Source: JBJXHC01 sp046160825
GTDB lineage: Bacteria > Bacteroidota > Ignavibacteria > UBA10030 > UBA6906
NCBI GenBank assembly: GCA_046160825.1
Contig: JBJXHC010000126.1
Span: 39,489 to 103,488, forward strand
DNA: 64,000 nt
Direction: 5' to 3'
Shown here in pieces: positions 7,730 through 15,973 of this stretch; within the stretch, counting starts at the first letter, position 1, and each line of letters starts with the position of its first letter. Below the pieces are notes generated by a model, which searched no databases, was not told where the DNA came from, and saw nothing but the letters and a program-made list of their open reading frames with translations. The position numbers and the translations under genes were made by a program.

Positions 7730-9058
7730 TTACCGCAGTACAGGGGAATCACTCTTTGTCATCTTGCCGGTCTCCAGCACTTCCTTGATCTTATATACTC
7801 CCAATTTGCGGGCCTTCAGAAACCCCGACCACGCTGCCTCGGCAAGCCGACCATTGCTCAACCAGTCAAACAGCCACTGGTCTGCATGGTCCGGATTCTC
7901 CTGCTTGATGCCCGCCTGGATTTCGAAGAGCCACTGCCGGTTGAATTTTTCCTGCGAGCCGATGGTCGGCGTCATGATAATCGGGATGCCGAGTCCGACA
8001 TAGAACGATAACTCGCTCGGTTTGGTCCAGAGAATATCCGTCTCGTGCATGATGTTATCGAACTGAGAGAAATACTCCTGTAGTGTCGGTGAATAAAGAA
8101 CGCGAATGCCGTCAGAATCGGGGGCGATCTCTTCTTTTATCTTCAAGAAATAATCCCGGACTTCCTTCCTGATGCCGGAAATCAGATTGATGTGGAGTTC
8201 TCCATTCTGTATGTACTTCTTCAGGCTTCGGACAATTTTTCCGCCCATCTCCTTTTGCGCTCCCGCACCACCGACTGCATACGAAATGGTAAGGACACGC
8301 TGCCTGGCAGGACGACAATTGTCGGCCCCGAGAAAGTGTTCAACACTCCTTCCGTGCATCGGCCAGAAGCGGTTGTTGGGATCAAGGTAATGTAGTCGTT
8401 GACCGAGGTCGGCCTTGAGGATAGTCAGATCGGGACCGCCGAGCAGTTCATCTGAGAGAGGGAAGCCCGTGAGAAAAATTCGCTCTTCCGGTACGCCATA
8501 GGACTTCAGTCGTTGGGCGGCCTTGCCACATGGTGCAAAGTAGTTTATCCGGCTCTCCCACGGCTCCTTTGCCACCCACACGCGATTCAGATCAGCGTCG
8601 CAGATGATGCAGTATACCTGATGATAGCCGGCCATGTCCGCTGCAATGGCCGGAGCGTAGAATGAAGTGATAAGCGGCAGTTGCTTGGTGTTGATGGTTT
8701 GCAGCATCCCCTTGCACATGCCGCCTTTGATGCTGGAGGCAAGCATGTCCACCTGGACGGTGTTGCCGGAAAGATCCCGGATGGGATAAAACGAAGGGAT
8801 GTGCCCCAGTCCGTCAATGATATTGAAGAGCGGCTTGCCAACCACCGGAATCGCGAGCGAACGTGAAAAGAACTCATACGCGCCGAGCAACCGTTTCCAT
8901 TGCTTTTCCTCCTTGGGCGTGGTTGCGCCGCTCTTGCGGACATCCATGATGCCATCTTCTGCAATGTCCTTCAATGGATGAACAGCACGGTGATGGCCAT
9001 AGCCCATCTCGGCGGAGAAGACCCAGGCACGAAGCGTATTGGAAATGGGAGAAGTCAT
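7730..9058 (-). CDS. Putative GT-B-type glycosyltransferase
   Basis: A 442-residue protein not assigned to a named family with certainty. It begins with a hydrophobic strand and a glycine/histidine loop (VFSAEMGYGHHRA) comparable to the N-terminal acceptor loop of MGDG synthase-like enzymes. It has mid-protein ERIFLTGFPLSDELL, typical of the GT-B linker, and a C-terminal half with TISYAVGGAGAQKE and WTKPSELSFYVGLGIPIIMTP, resembling a donor-sugar-binding domain. Together with the downstream GT28-like gene it suggests a two-enzyme lipid or polysaccharide glycosylation step. That role is inference. It ends just before a strong palindrome. Confidence 0.6.
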   Translation of the reverse strand: MTSPISNTLRAWVFSAEMGYGHHRAVHPLKDIAEDGIMDVRKSGATTPKEEKQWKRLLGAYEFFSRSLAIPVVGKPLFNIIDGLGHIPSFYPIRDLSGNTVQVDMLASSIKGGMCKGMLQTINTKQLPLITSFYAPAIAADMAGYHQVYCIICDADLNRVWVAKEPWESRINYFAPCGKAAQRLKSYGVPEERIFLTGFPLSDELLGGPDLTILKADLGQRLHYLDPNNRFWPMHGRSVEHFLGADNCRPARQRVLTISYAVGGAGAQKEMGGKIVRSLKKYIQNGELHINLISGIRKEVRDYFLKIKEEIAPDSDGIRVLYSPTLQEYFSQFDNIMHETDILWTKPSELSFYVGLGIPIIMTPTIGSQEKFNRQWLFEIQAGIKQENPDHADQWLFDWLSNGRLAEAAWSGFLKARKLGVYKIKEVLETGKMTKSDSPVLR

Positions 9059-9134
9059 GATTAATGAGGAGAATCTACGGAATCAATTTGCAATGAGCAA
9101 TCACCAGTGACGATCGGTGTGAAATGTATTTGGT

Positions 9135-9176
9135 CAAAGAAAAAGAAAAGGCACCACGAAAACCCTGGTGCCTTTT
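9135..9176 (-). terminator. Rho-independent terminator after the redoxin gene
   Basis: An 11-bp perfect stem (AAAAGGCACCA at 9146-9156, TGGTGCCTTTT at 9166-9176) with a 9-nt loop is followed on the minus strand by a T-rich run. It lies 22 bases beyond the redoxin stop codon. Confidence 0.85.
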
Positions 9177-9198
9177 CAATCAATCTTCCTTGAAAGTG

Positions 9199-9816
9199 TT
9201 ACTTGTACTTCACTGAGCAGCCGTACGGCTTGCTGCCTTTGACTGCGATAGCCTTGCCCGCCATTGCTGCGTCGAGTGTTGTGCGTACATAATTCGTCGC
9301 TTCAGCAATATCATCCTTGTCGGTGGAAGGCTTGTTGTCAATGCCACCAGCATAAATCAGCGTGCCCTTCGGGTCGATAACGAACATATGCGGGGTGGTC
9401 TTTGCTTCATAGGTTTTTCCAACACTTCCGTCAGCATCAATCAGATATGCTGTTGCGGAAACGTTCTCCTCCTTGATACGTTCGGTCAATTCCTCTCTCT
9501 CAAAATGTCCTTGCTTGCCATCGGCAGATGAACAGATGGAGAGCCACACAACGTCCTTGCCGGTGTATTCCTTCTGGAGCGACTGCATGTTGCCGCTGCG
9601 GTAGTGTTTGCGCACGAAGGGGCAATCGTAGTTCACCCACTCAAGTACCACATACTTTCCCTTGAAGTCGGAAAGCTTGTGGGATTTGCCGGTCGCATCG
9701 GTCAGCGAGAAGTCAGGCGCAGGCTCGTCCACCTTGGCGTTCTTTGCCATAACGTTTGCATTGATTATTGCAGCGAGGAGAAAGGTCCCAACAAGGGCCC
9801 AAGCGGTTCGCTTCAT
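9199..9816 (-). CDS. Secreted thioredoxin-fold protein (AhpC/TSA-redoxin type)
   Basis: The 205-residue protein has an N-terminal signal peptide (hydrophobic core about 5-20, ending near NVMAKNA) and then a redoxin domain starting DEPAPDFSLTDATGKSH. The active-site region is NYDCPFVRKHY, with a single Cys instead of a CxxC pair, as in many peroxiredoxin-like redoxins. A cis-Pro loop (TTPHMFVIDPKG) follows. The other cysteines (SICSS, and YGCS near the C-terminus) could act as resolving residues. Export predicts a periplasmic place. A peroxidase or thiol-transfer role is inference. It appears monocistronic, with its own terminator. Confidence 0.85.
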   Translation of the reverse strand: MKRTAWALVGTFLLAAIINANVMAKNAKVDEPAPDFSLTDATGKSHKLSDFKGKYVVLEWVNYDCPFVRKHYRSGNMQSLQKEYTGKDVVWLSICSSADGKQGHFEREELTERIKEENVSATAYLIDADGSVGKTYEAKTTPHMFVIDPKGTLIYAGGIDNKPSTDKDDIAEATNYVRTTLDAAMAGKAIAVKGSKPYGCSVKYK

Positions 9817-9940
9817 AGTACATCCTCCGATATTGATAAGTAAAGACAGAATTGACTGGTTTAAACGATGGTGTGGTAGTACGAATATTCTAACACACCT
9901 TAAGGACAGAGAGTTTCATTGAGGCGAAAGAAATTCAGGA

Positions 9941-10942
9941 TCAAGGGAGCTTTACCAATACTCTTCCCTTGACGCCCCCCTTGAGGATCAGGTCGAGGTA
10001 TTTCTCGTTCAATTCCTCCAGCGAGACTTCCGTGGTAAGGGAGTCGAGGTTGTCCAGTCTCCATTCTTCGGCCAACTTGCGCCAGACCTCGAGTCGCAGC
10101 GGCATTGGCGTGAAAGCCGAGTTGATCCCAATCAGCGCCACTCCCCTCAGTATGAATGGATAAATGCTCGTATGAAGCTCGCCCGAAATGACATTCCCGC
10201 ATGTTGCCACGGGTCCCCAGAACTTCGTTGCGCGTATGATCGAATCGAGGACATCGCCGCCGACTGAGTCCAATGCACCCGCCCATCTTCCATTGATGAG
10301 TGGTTTACCACTGGTGTCCTTGATGCTCTCAACCGGAACAACTTCCCCGGCCCCGAGGTTCGCGAGAAACTGTTGTTCATCCATCTTTCGTGTTGCGGCG
10401 GTGACATGATACCCGAGCTTCGCGAGAATCACCACTCCAACACTTCCTACGCCGCCACTTGCACCGCTGATAACCACCGACCCATCGTCTTTATCGAGAC
10501 CATGATGCAGCATGCGATCAATCCCCAGCGCCGCAGTAAAGCCCGCTGTTCCGATCACCATGGATTCGCGCAATGTCATTCCGTGTGGAAGTCTGACAAC
10601 CCAATTGGCAGGAACACGGATATATTCAGAAAATCCTCCGAAATGATTTGCACCAAGCTCATAGCCGTGGACGATAACTTCATCGCCGACGCGAAAGAGG
10701 GGAGAGGCAGATTCTTCGACAACACCCGCGGCATCCACGCCGGGGATGTGCGGATATGTTCTTGTGACGCCCTTATTGCCGCTGGCAGAGAGTCCGTCTT
10801 TGTAATTGAGAGATGAGTAACGTACGCGGATAAGAACATCGCCCTCGGGCAAATCGACTACAACCAGTTCCTTTATCTCTCGAAGGAATTGCTTCTCCGG
10901 TGTCTGAGAGACGACAAGTGCTTTGAATGACTGTTGTGGCAT
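9941..10942 (-). CDS. yhdH: YhdH/YhfP-family NADPH-dependent oxidoreductase (acrylyl-CoA reductase-like)
   Basis: The 333-residue protein belongs to the medium-chain dehydrogenase/reductase superfamily. The GroES-like N-terminal domain has the YhdH-typical SSLNYKDGLSASGNKGVTRTYPHIPGVD region (about 42-69, interrupted here by no zinc ligands). The Rossmann domain has VISGASGGVGSVGV. The E. coli family member YhdH (AcuI) reduces acryloyl-CoA with NADPH; the substrate here is not proven. I chose the ATG at 10942 (MPQQSFK) because the longer upstream frame is antisense to conserved PPK2 codons. The start lies 2 bases after the PPK2 stop, which implies one transcript. Confidence 0.9.
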   Translation of the reverse strand: MPQQSFKALVVSQTPEKQFLREIKELVVVDLPEGDVLIRVRYSSLNYKDGLSASGNKGVTRTYPHIPGVDAAGVVEESASPLFRVGDEVIVHGYELGANHFGGFSEYIRVPANWVVRLPHGMTLRESMVIGTAGFTAALGIDRMLHHGLDKDDGSVVISGASGGVGSVGVVILAKLGYHVTAATRKMDEQQFLANLGAGEVVPVESIKDTSGKPLINGRWAGALDSVGGDVLDSIIRATKFWGPVATCGNVISGELHTSIYPFILRGVALIGINSAFTPMPLRLEVWRKLAEEWRLDNLDSLTTEVSLEELNEKYLDLILKGGVKGRVLVKLP

Positions 10943-10944
10943 GC

Positions 10945-11823
10945 TTATGCTTTTTTTGAGCCTTCGTTCACGAGTATCTCTCGCACCATCTTGAGTTCTT
11001 CTTTGTCTTTGGGCGAAAGGTCTGGATACTTGAGATGAAGTGATTCCAGTTTGGCGTTGATGATGTCGGCAACCGCGGCACGGGTAAACCACTTGTGGTC
11101 GGCTGGAATGATATACCACGGTGCCCATTCCGTGCTTGTATGGCTGAACACATCTTCGTAGGCATGCATGTAGTCATCCCAGTGTTGTCGCTCCTTCACA
11201 TCTCTCGCAGAGAACTTCCAGTTCTTCTCCGGTGTGTCAATGCGGGCGAGGAAGCGCTCCTTTTGTTCCTTCTTTGAGACATGAAGGAAGAACTTCATGA
11301 CGATGATGCCGTTACGGACAAGATAGCGTTCGTAGTTGTTTATGTCTTCGAAGCGGTCATTCCAGATATCATCGTGTTTTGCGGAAGGGGGAAGGTGCTG
11401 GGCGTCGAGGAATTCCGGATGTACACGCACGACGAGGGCTTCCTCGTAGTATGATCTGTTAAAGATGCCGATCCGTCCGCGTTCCGGTATGCACTTCATA
11501 CAGCGCCAGAGGTAATCATGGTCGAGTTCTTCAGTGGAAGGAGCTTTGAAGCTGAATACCTGGCATCCCTGCGGATTGATTCCGGACATGACGTATTTGA
11601 TGGCACCATCTTTTCCCGCGGCGTCCATCGCCTGAAAAATCAGCAGAAGCGCATACGTGTCTTGGGCGTACAACACATCCTGGTGTGCGGCAAGACTCTT
11701 GATGTCCTCATCAAGCGCCTCCTCTGCGTCCTGCTTGTCCTTGAATTTTCCAGTGTCATCTGGATCGTAGTCTTTGAGAGATATTTTCTGACCGGGAGGA
11801 ACAAGAAACTTGTCGTGGTTCAT
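10945..11823 (-). CDS. ppk2: Polyphosphate kinase 2 family protein (PPK2)
   Basis: The 292-residue protein moves phosphate between polyphosphate and nucleotides. The P-loop is MDAAGKDGAIK (66-76), and the lid/Walker B region is GRIGIFNRSYYEE (about 116-128), both diagnostic of PPK2. Single-domain length fits class I or III enzymes that phosphorylate ADP or AMP; the class cannot be decided by eye. An oxidoreductase gene follows immediately. A MITE-like repeat lies upstream of the start, at 11914-12045. Confidence 0.93.
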   Translation of the reverse strand: MNHDKFLVPPGQKISLKDYDPDDTGKFKDKQDAEEALDEDIKSLAAHQDVLYAQDTYALLLIFQAMDAAGKDGAIKYVMSGINPQGCQVFSFKAPSTEELDHDYLWRCMKCIPERGRIGIFNRSYYEEALVVRVHPEFLDAQHLPPSAKHDDIWNDRFEDINNYERYLVRNGIIVMKFFLHVSKKEQKERFLARIDTPEKNWKFSARDVKERQHWDDYMHAYEDVFSHTSTEWAPWYIIPADHKWFTRAAVADIINAKLESLHLKYPDLSPKDKEELKMVREILVNEGSKKA

Positions 11824-11913
11824 GGGAAATGTTGTGAGGTGAATGGTGTAGATGTGTCACGAAATTGATCGCAAATAATCTAATAGAAACGAAGCGCAAG
11901 CGCAAGCATTCAC

Positions 11914-12045
11914 GAGAGCTAAAGTTCGAGCCATTCGGTCAAGCGGGACACCCGCCTTCGGCGAGGCGGGCTTGACCTACTCCTCAGATCAACGTCCGCG
12001 TTTGTCCGCCGCGCGTAACCCGACCTATGAAATTTTAGCACTACC
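11914..12045. repeat. MITE-like dispersed repeat, copy A
   Basis: This 132-bp element fills much of the 370-bp gap between ppk2 and icd, which holds no gene. Its ends are inverted repeats (GAGAGCTAAAGTT against the complement of AATTTTAGCAC). Inside is a stem GGTCAAGC (11937-11944) / GCTTGACC (11970-11977) enclosing CCCGCC-TTCGGCGA-GGCGGG. The order of blocks matches the inverted copy at 31981-32132, including GCTTGACCTACTCCTC and GCGCGTAACCCGA-like segments. It carries no coding sequence, so it would depend on a transposase elsewhere. Confidence 0.7.
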
Positions 12046-12130
12046 GTCATTTCCATTTTACTCCGACCTTTACAAGGTCATCAAGGTAACGGGAGACCAC
12101 GTCTGTGGCGATCTGTCTGAACGAGATTGC

Positions 12131-12169
12131 CAAACAAAAACAAAAGAGCGTCCTGTTGAGAACGCTCTT
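12131..12169 (-). terminator. Rho-independent terminator after icd
   Basis: An 8-bp stem (AAGAGCGT at 12144-12151, ACGCTCTT at 12162-12169) is followed on the minus strand by TTTTGTTTTTG. It lies 25 bases beyond the icd stop. Confidence 0.85.
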
Positions 12170-12193
12170 GGTTTCGCCGGTGAAACGTATGTC

Positions 12194-13447
12194 CTACATG
12201 TTCTTTATGAGGGCATCTCCGAACTCCGAACACTTCACTTCTTTTGCTCCCTCCATCAATCGGGCAAAATCGTACGTAACAGTTTTTGATTGAATGGTCT
12301 TGTTGAGAGCGCTGACAATGAGGTCGGCAGCTTCTGTCCATCCCATATATCGCAACATCATCTCGCCGCTGAGAATGACTGAACCCGGATTGACTTTATC
12401 CAAACCGGAGTACTTGGGTGCGGTTCCGTGCGTGGCTTCAAAGACTGCGTAACCGGTTTCGTAATTGATATTGCCACCCGGTGCGATCCCGATACCGCCA
12501 ACCTGTGCGGCCAGTGCATCCGAGATATAGTCTCCATTGAGGTTCAATGTTGCGATCACTTCATACTCAGCCGGTCGGGTGAGTATTTGCTGAAGAAATG
12601 CATCGGCAATCGCATCTTTGATCAATATTTTACCAGTCGGCGCATTTCCTCCGCATTCATCCCACGTGACAATCTGATCACGGAATTCCCGCTTCGCCAG
12701 TTCATATCCCCAATCCCGAAACCCGCCTTCAGTGAATTTCATAATGTTCCCTTTATGCACAACGGTTACCGATTTTCGCTTGTTCGCTATGGCATACAGT
12801 ATTGCCGCGCGCACGAGTCGTTCCGTTCCTTCAATCGAAACCGGCTTGATCCCGATGCTCGATGTCTGCGGAAAACGGATTTTCTTCACGCCCATTTCCT
12901 TCTGCAACCATGCAATCACTTTTTGCGCTTCAGGTGTACCGGCTTTCCATTCAATCCCCGCGTAAATGTCTTCAGTGTTCTCACGGAAGATCACCATATC
13001 AATAGCCTCGGGATGCTTGACCGGGGAAGGAACACCAGCGAAGTATTGTACCGGCCTCAGACAGACATAGAGATCCAGCATTTGCCGGAGAGCAACATTA
13101 ATGGAGCGAATGCCGCCCCCAACGGGTGTGGTTAGCGGACCCTTAATCGCAACGATGTACTGTTTGATCGCTTCAAGAGTGTCTTCCGGGAGCCAGGTAC
13201 CCTCGCCGTACATAACGTTTGCTTTTTCGCCGGCGTACACTTCAAACCAAACGATTTTCTTTTTGCCGCCGTATGCCTTGGCAATTGCAGCATCAAGCAC
13301 GCGTTGCGATGCGCGCCAGATATCGGGTCCCGTGCCATCACCTTCGATAAAGGGGATGATGGGATTATCCGGGACATTCAGTTTTTTTCCCTGAATGCTG
13401 ATTGTTCCGCCACCTACCGGTGGTACAAGTTTTGCGTACGCTGGCAT
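12194..13447 (-). CDS. icd: Isocitrate dehydrogenase (NADP-dependent type)
   Basis: The 417-residue enzyme oxidatively decarboxylates isocitrate to 2-oxoglutarate in the TCA cycle. It shows the family start IPFIEGDGTGPDIW, the substrate-phosphate loop TPVGGGIRSINVALRQMLDLY (about 107-127, with the Ser of the E. coli regulatory site in GIRSIN), the acidic metal site in NLNGDYISDALA, and a cofactor region ATHGTAPKYSGLDKVNPGS as in E. coli Icd. Length matches bacterial homodimeric IDH. The HIT gene ends 20 bp upstream on the same strand, so the two are probably co-transcribed. The product 2-oxoglutarate is a possible substrate of the KorAB enzyme encoded at 50-53 kb. Confidence 0.96.
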   Translation of the reverse strand: MPAYAKLVPPVGGGTISIQGKKLNVPDNPIIPFIEGDGTGPDIWRASQRVLDAAIAKAYGGKKKIVWFEVYAGEKANVMYGEGTWLPEDTLEAIKQYIVAIKGPLTTPVGGGIRSINVALRQMLDLYVCLRPVQYFAGVPSPVKHPEAIDMVIFRENTEDIYAGIEWKAGTPEAQKVIAWLQKEMGVKKIRFPQTSSIGIKPVSIEGTERLVRAAILYAIANKRKSVTVVHKGNIMKFTEGGFRDWGYELAKREFRDQIVTWDECGGNAPTGKILIKDAIADAFLQQILTRPAEYEVIATLNLNGDYISDALAAQVGGIGIAPGGNINYETGYAVFEATHGTAPKYSGLDKVNPGSVILSGEMMLRYMGWTEAADLIVSALNKTIQSKTVTYDFARLMEGAKEVKCSEFGDALIKNM

Positions 13448-13467
13448 ATTCAGACTGCTCCTTGGTT

Positions 13468-13884
13468 CTATTTCTGGTGAATGTGTTCACGAATGCGATT
13501 GGCATATTCACCCATCACACCCTGACCGTAAGATTTTAGTTCAAGAACGAATTTGATATTGTCGTCTTCATACCGTGGCGTAACGTGCATGTGGAAATGG
13601 AAGACAGATTGTCCCGCCACAGTGCCGTTGTTCGAAAACACGTTGAAGCCCTTGAGGTTCAGGCTGCTCACCATGGCTCGTGCCACGACCTGGGACGCAT
13701 GGAGCACATCGTGCAGGTCACTCTCGGAAACCGAGAGGAAGTCTGTGCAATGGGTCTTTGGAACTATGAGAGCGTGACCGTAGTGAATAGGATTGATGTC
13801 GAGGATGGCAATTACCCGACTGGTCTCAAATAGTACTTCAGCGGGTAGTTCACGTCTTACTATTTTACAAAAGGGACAATCCAT
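13468..13884 (-). CDS. HIT family nucleotide-binding hydrolase
   Basis: The 138-residue protein has the histidine triad HFHMHV at 96-101 and an N-terminal CPFC pair (3-6) typical of the zinc-containing HINT/HIT branch. Family members hydrolyse dinucleoside polyphosphates or AMP-conjugates; the in vivo substrate is unknown. It heads an operon with icd. The 279 bases upstream, to the divergent TPR gene at 14164, hold no gene. They contain an AT-rich tract near 14110-14145 that may include the promoter of the TPR gene. Confidence 0.93.
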   Translation of the reverse strand: MDCPFCKIVRRELPAEVLFETSRVIAILDINPIHYGHALIVPKTHCTDFLSVSESDLHDVLHASQVVARAMVSSLNLKGFNVFSNNGTVAGQSVFHFHMHVTPRYEDDNIKFVLELKSYGQGVMGEYANRIREHIHQK

Positions 13885-14163
13885 TCAACCAATGGGGAAT
13901 TTTCGGAGTCGTAGAACCATGAAGAGGCATTTCCTGATTCATTGCGTTGAAATTTAATAGTGTTGGTCGTCAGCAACAATCAAAACTACAAAATACGTAC
14001 GCTAATGTCAATGCAATCAGTCTGTTACGTGTAACCAGTGAATGCAAATCTTTGATCAATGCCCGAGACTACCCATTTTTCCTGTCTTGCTTTTTTCAAT
14101 TAGAGTGCATATATTTTTCCCCACAATTTTCATATATACGATGGATTTGATTCTGGAGAGTTC

Positions 14164-15336
14164 ATGAAACGCCTTGTTTTGATTATGCTGTTTCTGGGGA
14201 TGATGTTTTCGTTCCAGTTCGTTCATGCCCAGGCTCTGACTTCTGCAAAGTTATACTTGAAATTGGGGCAATATGAAAAAGCTGAAGCCAGCGCCGTAAG
14301 GGCCGCTGAAAAGGATCCTGAAGACGAGGAAGCTTGGTTCGTGTTGGGCCAGTCCCGTTTTGCATTAAAGAAGTATCCGGAAATGCTGGACGCTTTTGAC
14401 AAGGCCATTGCCTTGGATCCTGAAGAACACAAGATCGATATTGAAGACTTCAGACTGAAGGGATGGGCCGTTTCCCATAATGACGGAGTCAAGTACTACA
14501 ATTCCGGGAGAGATACAGCCTCGTATTTTGATTTGGCAATCGCTGCGCTGAAAACCGGAGTGCGTGCTGCACCGGAAAGCACCCAAACGTACTTTGTGTA
14601 TGCACTCGCGCATTACGGTAAGAAGGAAATTGCCGAAGCGATCAAAATTCTGAACGCCAGTTTGGAGAAGAAGCCCAACCAGCAGAGCGAGCTTGACTTG
14701 CTTGCAAAGCTATATTCTCAGCTTGCTCAGGAAAAGGCTGCCGCAAAGGATTCGGTCGGATCGAAAGAAAACTACCTGGCATCAGCGGCTGCTTTTGAAA
14801 AGCTTCTTGTCTTGGATCGTACGAACGCCGATTATAGTTTGAGTCTGATTGATTTATATGAACTCCTTGGAATGCAAGACAAGGCCCTCGCAATGACTCG
14901 TGATGCTGTTACGGCTGATCCCAATAACCGTACACTTCGGTATGCCTATGGCGTCTACCTCTTGAAACAAGAGAAAACACCGGAGGCTATCGAGCAATTT
15001 GCAGTGGTCGAGTCACAAAAGGCTGACACCGTGGACCTCATCCACACCAATAGCCTGTATAACCTCGGCGTTGCATACCTCAACTGGGGTGTTGCTCTAA
15101 AAAAGGACTCTGATCAAAAAGCTGATGAAGCTGTGAAAGCGAAGAAAAAAGGCTTTAAGGAAGACATGACGTACAAGGAAAAATTCAAATCAGCCGTCGC
15201 ATACTTCGAGAAGTCCGCAGAGTTGAAAAAGGATGATCCATTTATTTGGCAGCAACTGGGAAGGCTTTACGCGAATTTGAATATGCCTAAAGAAGCCGAG
15301 GCTGCATACAAGAAATATGACGAGCTGAATAAATAA
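14164..15336 (+). CDS. Exported TPR-repeat protein
   Basis: The 390-residue protein starts with a signal peptide (hydrophobic 4-20, likely cleavage after FVHAQA). The rest is tetratricopeptide repeats, with units such as AKLYLKLGQYEKAEASAVRA, EAWFVLGQSRFALKKYPEML and a final WQQLGRLYANLNMPKEAEAA. A charged insertion (about 315-345, rich in Lys and Asp) interrupts the repeats. It probably acts as a periplasmic scaffold; partners are not evident. GAGAG just before the ATG may serve as ribosome-binding site. A hairpin follows the stop codon. Confidence 0.85.
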   Translation: MKRLVLIMLFLGMMFSFQFVHAQALTSAKLYLKLGQYEKAEASAVRAAEKDPEDEEAWFVLGQSRFALKKYPEMLDAFDKAIALDPEEHKIDIEDFRLKGWAVSHNDGVKYYNSGRDTASYFDLAIAALKTGVRAAPESTQTYFVYALAHYGKKEIAEAIKILNASLEKKPNQQSELDLLAKLYSQLAQEKAAAKDSVGSKENYLASAAAFEKLLVLDRTNADYSLSLIDLYELLGMQDKALAMTRDAVTADPNNRTLRYAYGVYLLKQEKTPEAIEQFAVVESQKADTVDLIHTNSLYNLGVAYLNWGVALKKDSDQKADEAVKAKKKGFKEDMTYKEKFKSAVAYFEKSAELKKDDPFIWQQLGRLYANLNMPKEAEAAYKKYDELNK

Positions 15337-15355
15337 CTGTTGTTTCGATTCTCAC

Positions 15356-15382
15356 GACTCCACACTTGGTGTGGCGTCTTTT
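15356..15382 (+). terminator. Hairpin with T-run between TPR gene and DUF3467 gene
   Basis: A stem GACTCCACAC (15356-15365) / GTGTGGCGTC (15369-15378), one mismatch and a 3-nt loop, is followed by TTTT. It may end or attenuate the TPR transcript before the next gene, whose ribosome-binding site starts directly after it. Confidence 0.65.
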
Positions 15383-15397
15383 ACAGAGGTGATGATT

Positions 15398-15724
15398 ATG
15401 GCTGACCAACAACAGCCTGGACAACAGATCAATGTTGAATTGGGAGAGAAAGAGGCGGAGGGAATTTATTCGAATCTGGCGATCATTACCCATTCGCCGG
15501 CAGAGTTTGTGATTGATTTTACACGTGTGCTTCCCGGTGTACCAAAGGCAAAGGTGTTGTCGCGGCTGATTATGACTGCTCAACATGCGAAGCTCCTGCT
15601 GCGCGCATTGGAAGATAATATTGCCAAGTTCGAGCATAAATTTGGAGAGATAAAAATCCATGGGGAGGCCCAGGGCGGTGGTTTCGGGTTTCAGCCGATG
15701 GTGAAGGACGAAAAGGTTCATTAA
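15398..15724 (+). CDS. DUF3467 family small protein
   Basis: The 108-residue protein matches the DUF3467 pattern: an N-terminal beta segment with EAEGIYSNLAIITHSPAEFVIDF, then PKAKVLSRLIMTAQHAKLLLRALEDNIAKFE and a glycine-rich tail. The function is unknown in the literature I know. I chose the ATG at 15398 (MADQQQP) because AGAGGTG lies 7-8 bases upstream; a longer frame from 15371 starts inside the hairpin. The following 250 bases, to 15973, show no gene that I can support. Confidence 0.85.
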   Translation: MADQQQPGQQINVELGEKEAEGIYSNLAIITHSPAEFVIDFTRVLPGVPKAKVLSRLIMTAQHAKLLLRALEDNIAKFEHKFGEIKIHGEAQGGGFGFQPMVKDEKVH

Positions 15725-15973
15725 AGAGGAAGCTTTACCGGAAACCGGCCACAGGCTTCAGAAGTCGTGCGATTACGAATTCTGATGCGTGCAGCCGGAT
15801 GTGTCCACCAGCGATAGTGGACATGATACGAGGTGGGGGAGAAAGGAAGGAATTCACAGCGATACTCTTCTGTGCTGCATTCAGGAAGGCGCGGCGCAAA
15901 CTCAGGCGATGGGGTTTGTCCAGCTTTGTAGTGCAGAGGAGAATATTGAGTCCATATCAACATGGGGGGGATT

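Noticed and set aside
10943..11128. N-terminal extension of the YhdH gene upstream to 11128
   Set aside because: The extra 62 codons are antisense-frame reading of PPK2 and lack the MDR start; MPQQSFK at 10942 fits the family.
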